Below are positions 58,090-64,000 of a stretch of DNA of 64,000 nucleotides, piece after piece. The translations under genes and the position numbers were made by a program. The number at the start of each line of letters is the position of its first letter. Within the stretch, counting starts at the first letter, position 1. Source of the DNA: Isoperla grammatica (Eukaryota; Arthropoda; Insecta; Plecoptera; Perlodidae); assembly GCA_945910005.1 (NCBI GenBank), contig OX246737.1, positions 83,483,414 to 83,547,413 on the forward strand. Reading direction: 5' to 3'. The notes under the pieces were generated by a model. It was not told the DNA's origin. It did not search any database and was given only the letters and a program-made list of their open reading frames with translations.

Positions 58090-58093
58090 TTAA

Positions 58094-60626
58094 GTGGGTG
58101 AGGAAAATGGAAACAAATATTTATAACTTTGCGCCTATTATCTAAGCATAAAATGAATTGGTGACTTTCTGTAGTGACAAAACGTGTTTTATAATATGTT
58201 ACTTATATGTTACTAAGCACCACCATAAATATTTTTGTTGAAGTCATTGACACGTTACTTCACTTCCAAAATGTAAAATTTATCTCAGTGTTTATTTCTA
58301 TACTGATTTAATAATAGAATTACGTAACTGGTTCTATTATATGTTGTATATATGTAGAACAGTACAATCCTCGGTGATTTGGATCAGTCTTGTAATACTT
58401 GTGGCAATTGCAGCAGATACGAACAGCAGCCCCTATGCCACACTTCGGCGTGGCCTTGAAGAAATTATAAAGCAAATGCTAATGGTCTGGGTGAAAGAAT
58501 CTGTAGCTGTTAAATTACTCTCACCAAACCAAGATGGTAAGACGAACGTCCACAAAGAGCTTGACTAACAACACTAACAGTACTTTTTTTTTAACTATAA
58601 ATTAATTTGAATTTGTCGGAATAATTGTTGGTATTTAGTTTATGTATATAATTAAAATACCAACACGTATAGGAATTTAGTTTTCTTGTATTATAAATAT
58701 TTCTTAAATACAAGATTATATTACTAAACACATACTTAACGATAATACTGGCCAAATGAAACAAAAATGTGGTTCATAGCACATAAAGCACTTTTGGTCG
58801 TGCTACTTATCCGTGGATTGGGTTTAAACAACTAACCATGCATACCCTGTTTGTCTGTTCATTTCTACAGATTATAAAATATGTGTTATGTTTTTTGGTG
58901 TATAAGTAATAAATAAGGAACCAAAATTACCTTTTCTGCTACCACTTTACTTTTATTTTATATTGGGAAGCGTTTTGTTGTTAATAACCGGCTGTAAAAG
59001 CAGTACCATTTGCCACTTTTTGACGACTTGATATACTAACAATTTAACGTACAAACAATTTACCTACTAAATCATAATTCCCATCAAGTACTTGTTTTGT
59101 GCCGCATTGGATCTGTGTAGAAGGTTATCCACAGTTTTGAATAACAGATCTGCAAATTGGAAAATGCATGCATTAATTTCACGCCGATAAATAGTTTTAC
59201 ATTTTCAGCTCAATGTGTGCGATCAACAGGATGTGCGCATTAATCGCTATAACTAGGTTTACTTTAAGCAGTATACTCGGGAATTAAAAGTACGTAGAAT
59301 GGTGTGATTAGAAGAGTATTTTTAGTTTCCAAGTATTTTTGTTTTAGCTTGTTGAGGCTCACTCAAGTAGGGAACATGTGTAGCTTTCGCTCGTTTGGTA
59401 GACCTAGCGGTATATTCAAAGTTTCTAATGCCTTTGCAAATACTAGGCCTACTTGCATTAAACTTTCTTCACTGGCACTTATTTATATACTACACTATAC
59501 TCCCATAATAATTCATACATGTCTCAAACATACCACATTTTAATGGATGCAATTAATGTTCTATAAACAATTTTTTGACAACGTGTATCGTGAGTTTATT
59601 ATATGTATAATACCTTCTCTTATAATTGGTTAAAACCTTGGCAATACAAACAGTAGATGCACTATTGTATCTGCATGACCTTTATAACTGTGTTCGAGTA
59701 TCTCTTATCGTGTTTACGAACAATACCTACGTCATTGCTATTTGTACTTACGTGCGTCTTCCACTGTCATCGCTTGGCTCACCGCCCAAACAAAAACAAC
59801 ACTACCGTGTGCTTGAAAACTCTCCAAACACTTAAAGGATGTTTATTCATAGCGTATTCTTAATTTATGCCACACTTTTAAATGAATGAGTTGCCAGAGG
59901 TGTGTAGTAACTCAAGTGATAGCAAGGGAGGCGCAGACCACATGTTTCAACCATTGGATAAAAAGTTTTCATGTAAACCAGATGATTTCATTTATACATT
60001 TTTGTAGACCTACATTCTTATAGCATCATAACTTTTTACTGCTCTATTTACGCCGGTGTGGAGCGGCTCCTGGTAACAAGACTTCCGTGAGCTAACTGAG
60101 TTTGCACGGTATTCCGCCCCCAAGTGTTAATGGAGATGGTTGTTGTGGAGCAAAGCAACATAAACATGGGAGAGAACAGGCTTCCAATTCATAAAGGTGT
60201 TATTGTTCGTTTTTGTGTGTACATAATACTTAATTAATAATTTTTCTTTTACAAAATGTACATAGTATAAAATGAAGTACCTGGGGGAGAAAAACACCCG
60301 TAAACTTTCAACGTGAAAATAAGATAAAATAAAATAATATTTACATTGAGCGTATAAAATATATACATAGCGTATTATAGCGTACTATAATATGCACGAT
60401 TAGATAATGTCAATGGGTTATTTTAATCTGTATCGTAAACTTCGAAAGTGATTTTTAGTTATTTGATTTAATTGATTTTTCTTATTTCATATATTGTACA
60501 CGGATTGAACCCAAGAATGGCAAATAACATACATCCGATCCGCGAGTATATTAGGATAAACATATATGAAATACGGCTTTTATGGCCACTATAGAGTTAT
60601 TATGATGTGACATCAGACAGAAAGTA
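58094..60626 (+). other. Intronic spacer
   Basis: A+T-rich. It holds the candidate cassette exon at 58414-58536, annotated separately; no other gene or repeat is supported. Confidence 0.4.
58414..58536 (+). CDS. Possible cassette exon of the PDZ-scaffold-like gene
   Basis: A 123-nt stretch lies between GGCAATTGCAG and a good donor GATG|GTAAGA. It is a multiple of three, stop-free in the one frame that fits exon l (phase 1 out) and exon m (phase 1 in). It would insert DTNSSPYATLRRGLEEIIKQ then MLMVWVKESVAVKLLSPNQD just before the PDZ domain, a helix-like segment. Against it: a weak pyrimidine tract and A+T-rich composition unlike the other exons. Alternatively, with the upstream ATG at 58341, it is a chance 75-residue open frame with a hydrophobic N-terminus. 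Confidence 0.3.
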
Positions 60627-60700
60627 AAAAACCCACCCCGCTGGGAATCGAACTCGGGTCTCGCACTGCAATATGCCATATTCACATTTTATAAGCAATG
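60627..60700 (-). repeat. tRNA-like (SINE head) on the minus strand
   Basis: GGGAATCGAACTCGGGTCTC carries a reverse-strand box B (GGTTCGATTCC-like: GAGTTCGATTCCC). No complete cloverleaf, so it is probably a SINE relic. Confidence 0.35.
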
Positions 60701-60805
60701 TATCTAAAAAGAGCCGACAAGATAGATAATAATTCGTTGTCTCTGTAGCCAGTGGTCAGAGTGCCCGATCGGTAAGTGAGACCATTCTCAGCGGGGTCGG
60801 GCTTA

Positions 60806-61240
<435 letters not shown>

Positions 61241-61445
61241 CCAAACCCTAATATAAACTATTTTGTAAGTATTTTCGACGGAAGGAAGAAGCCCATTAGG
61301 CTCTTCCTAGTTATTTTTTGTTTTCTCTGCCATACATTATTAACGTCCTCAAAATTGTTTTCCGTCAGCATTTAGTTCTTTTCTTTCAGTTTTGAGAAAA
61401 ATATATCCTTTTGGAACAACGTTTTCTCTCCCCTATCGGTCCATT

Positions 61446-62231
<786 letters not shown>

Positions 62232-62415
62232 GAAGAATGAAGACTTCAAGAAGTTCTCCATCCCGATGGTGGTTTTCGTGGTTTCCACCGTACAAAGAGC
62301 GAATGCTGGGATGAGTACAAATCGGCCACGACCGTACATAGCATCCACAGTTCGGTTTGGAAAAAATAATGTGGACAATGATATATTAAGTAGTATAGCC
62401 AAATGTGGGCATTTG

Positions 62416-62478
62416 AGAAGCAGAAGAAGAAGAAGAAAAAGAAGAAGAAGAAGAAGAAGAAGAAGAAGAAGAAGAAGA
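62416..62478 (+). repeat. (GAA)n tract
   Basis: About 20 trinucleotides with two interruptions, at the 3' end of the Dong-like fragment; possibly its tail. Confidence 0.93.
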
Positions 62479-62591
62479 TATATTAAGTAGTTCTAAGTAG
62501 ATTTTAATAAGGTAAACACATGGAAATACTTGACATTTGTGTCCGTACAACATGTTTATGCCGGTTTTGACCGAGTTTGTATGTATTGCAA

Positions 62592-63278
<687 letters not shown>

Positions 63279-63485
63279 AGTGCGACAAGACGGTGGTGGT
63301 TCAAAGAGAGTCCGGAGAGTTCGGCTTCCGTATCCACGGCTCGCGGCCCGTAGTGGTGTCGGCAATCGAACCCGACACTCCGGCGGAGACGTCTGGCCTG
63401 GAGGTCGGAGACATCGTCATCAGCGTCAACGGCGTCAACGTGCTGGAGGCGTCGCACTCGGAGGTCGTCAAGATAGCTCACGCAG
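63279..63485 (+). CDS. PDZ-scaffold-like gene, exon m: PDZ domain
   Basis: 207 nt between GTTATTGCAG and GCAG|GTTAGT; phase 1 in and phase 1 out. It reads (E)[20 protein letters not shown], then [20 protein letters not shown], then [20 protein letters not shown] and EVVKIAHAG. The carboxylate-binding loop is EFGFRI (an x-phi-G-phi type loop), followed by the [18 protein letters not shown] signature and the alpha-B helix [12 protein letters not shown] with His at its first position, which suggests class I ligands (S/T-x-phi). A C-terminal beta strand should follow in the next exon outside the window. It resembles the single PDZ domains of RGS12-like and RhoGEF11/12-like proteins, but the long disordered N-terminus fits neither well, so I do not name it. 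Confidence 0.92.
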
Positions 63486-63941
63486 GTTAGTGTATGTACG
63501 TGATAAGTGCTTCAATCCACTTATCAATGACGTAGGATTAAACGTACATAGTAATTAGTTCAAGTTAGGATCTTTCAATGTTTATAAATGTGTGTTTCCG
63601 TAAAAGAAATAGATTTTGTAGTTACATTTGATTTCTTCTTTGTTGTCTATGCCACATCGATTGTCTGATGTAAATAATCCTAAATCAGAATATCTTTATC
63701 GATCTAGAAGAATGAAATTTTTGAACGTGGCATTCTTACAATGTAGATACTTTTGTAACTTCTCAATATCTTATTTTTTCCAGTTATACCTTGCGTTTGC
63801 GAAGGAATACCCGAAATACAATCCTAATCCAGACCACGGTTGGCATTGTGCAATGCGCATACTAATAAATGCGTATTCACGACAACATTGCCCACAGAAG
63901 ATAATAATAATACTACTATTAATAATAATAATAATAATAAA

Positions 63942-63991
<50 letters not shown>

Positions 63992-64000
63992 TAATATTAT
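63486..64000 (+). other. Intron after the PDZ exon, with (AAT)n/(ATT)n hairpin
   Basis: The intron runs off the right edge. At 63900-64000 an AAT run is followed by an ATT run, which can fold back on itself. Nothing else recognised. Confidence 0.5.

Overview
This window is nuclear DNA of an animal, almost certainly an arthropod and probably an insect. It has long introns with GT-AG borders, insect-type non-LTR retrotransposons (R1-like, Jockey-like and Dong/R4-like), hAT elements, many MITEs, and a very high load of minisatellites. A large-genome hemipteran would fit, but the sequence alone does not fix the species. There are no bacterial operons, CRISPR arrays or ribosome binding sites.

One host gene runs across the whole window on the + strand. 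I reconstruct 13 exons: 1-633 (open at the left edge), 3373-3543, 7788-7921, 8656-8801, 9475-9734, 11139-11906, 14476-14646, 19327-19493, 23854-24226, 27631-27904, 40438-40641, 42825-42986 and 63279-63485. Every junction keeps the reading frame (phases 0,0,2,1,0,0,0,2,0,1,1,1), with GT donors and AG acceptors throughout. They give about 3.67 kb of coding sequence, roughly 1,220 codons. The protein is a long, low-complexity, Ser/Arg/Glu-rich and presumably disordered chain that leads into a PDZ domain in the last exon. The gene continues off both edges. I cannot name the family with confidence; it looks like a PDZ scaffold or signalling protein.

The introns hold nearly everything else. 2.1-3.5 kb: a 108-bp minisatellite made from the 3' splice site and start of the next exon. 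3.6-6.9 kb: MITEs and a nested repeat. 8.2-11.1 kb: a SINE-like repeat and the second copy of an ~850-bp repeat family. 12.1-14.3 kb: a 34-bp minisatellite split by a dispersed repeat. 15.4-17.8 kb: a degenerate satellite, a (GTCA)n block and a 74-bp repeat. 20.7-23.3 kb: a 106-bp minisatellite of 25 copies. 24.2-26.8 kb: nested MITEs. 28.2-30.6 kb: a decayed Jockey-like LINE. 31.0-32.15 kb: a TIR-bounded element carrying a broken P2X7-like domain. 32.2-34.3 kb: a LINE ORF1 on the - strand with an in-frame 18 x 75-bp expansion. 34.6-39.8 kb: a 57-bp minisatellite of roughly 65 copies split by a hAT element with an 8-bp target duplication. 41.3-42.1 kb: a MITE. 43.6-45.75 kb: a 5'-truncated R1-like LINE with a poly(A) tail. 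48.6-52.2 kb: two inverted copies of a ~1.2-kb repeat. 53.5-55.7 kb: a hAT element with a perfect 8-bp duplication, then two MITEs. 56.7 and 60.8 kb: long (TG)n and (CA)n tracts. 57.46-58.09 kb: a 630-bp near-perfect palindrome flanked by TTAA. 61.4-62.7 kb: a Dong/R4-like 3' fragment between two (TAA)n tracts.

Only the split gene is likely to make a host protein. The long open frames inside the minisatellites and dinucleotide tracts are artefacts of repeat unit length. The most interesting observations are the tandem decoy 3' splice sites upstream of the second exon, the P2X7-like domain inside a TIR element, the frame-preserving expansion in the LINE ORF1, and a possible cassette exon at 58.4 kb just before the PDZ exon.
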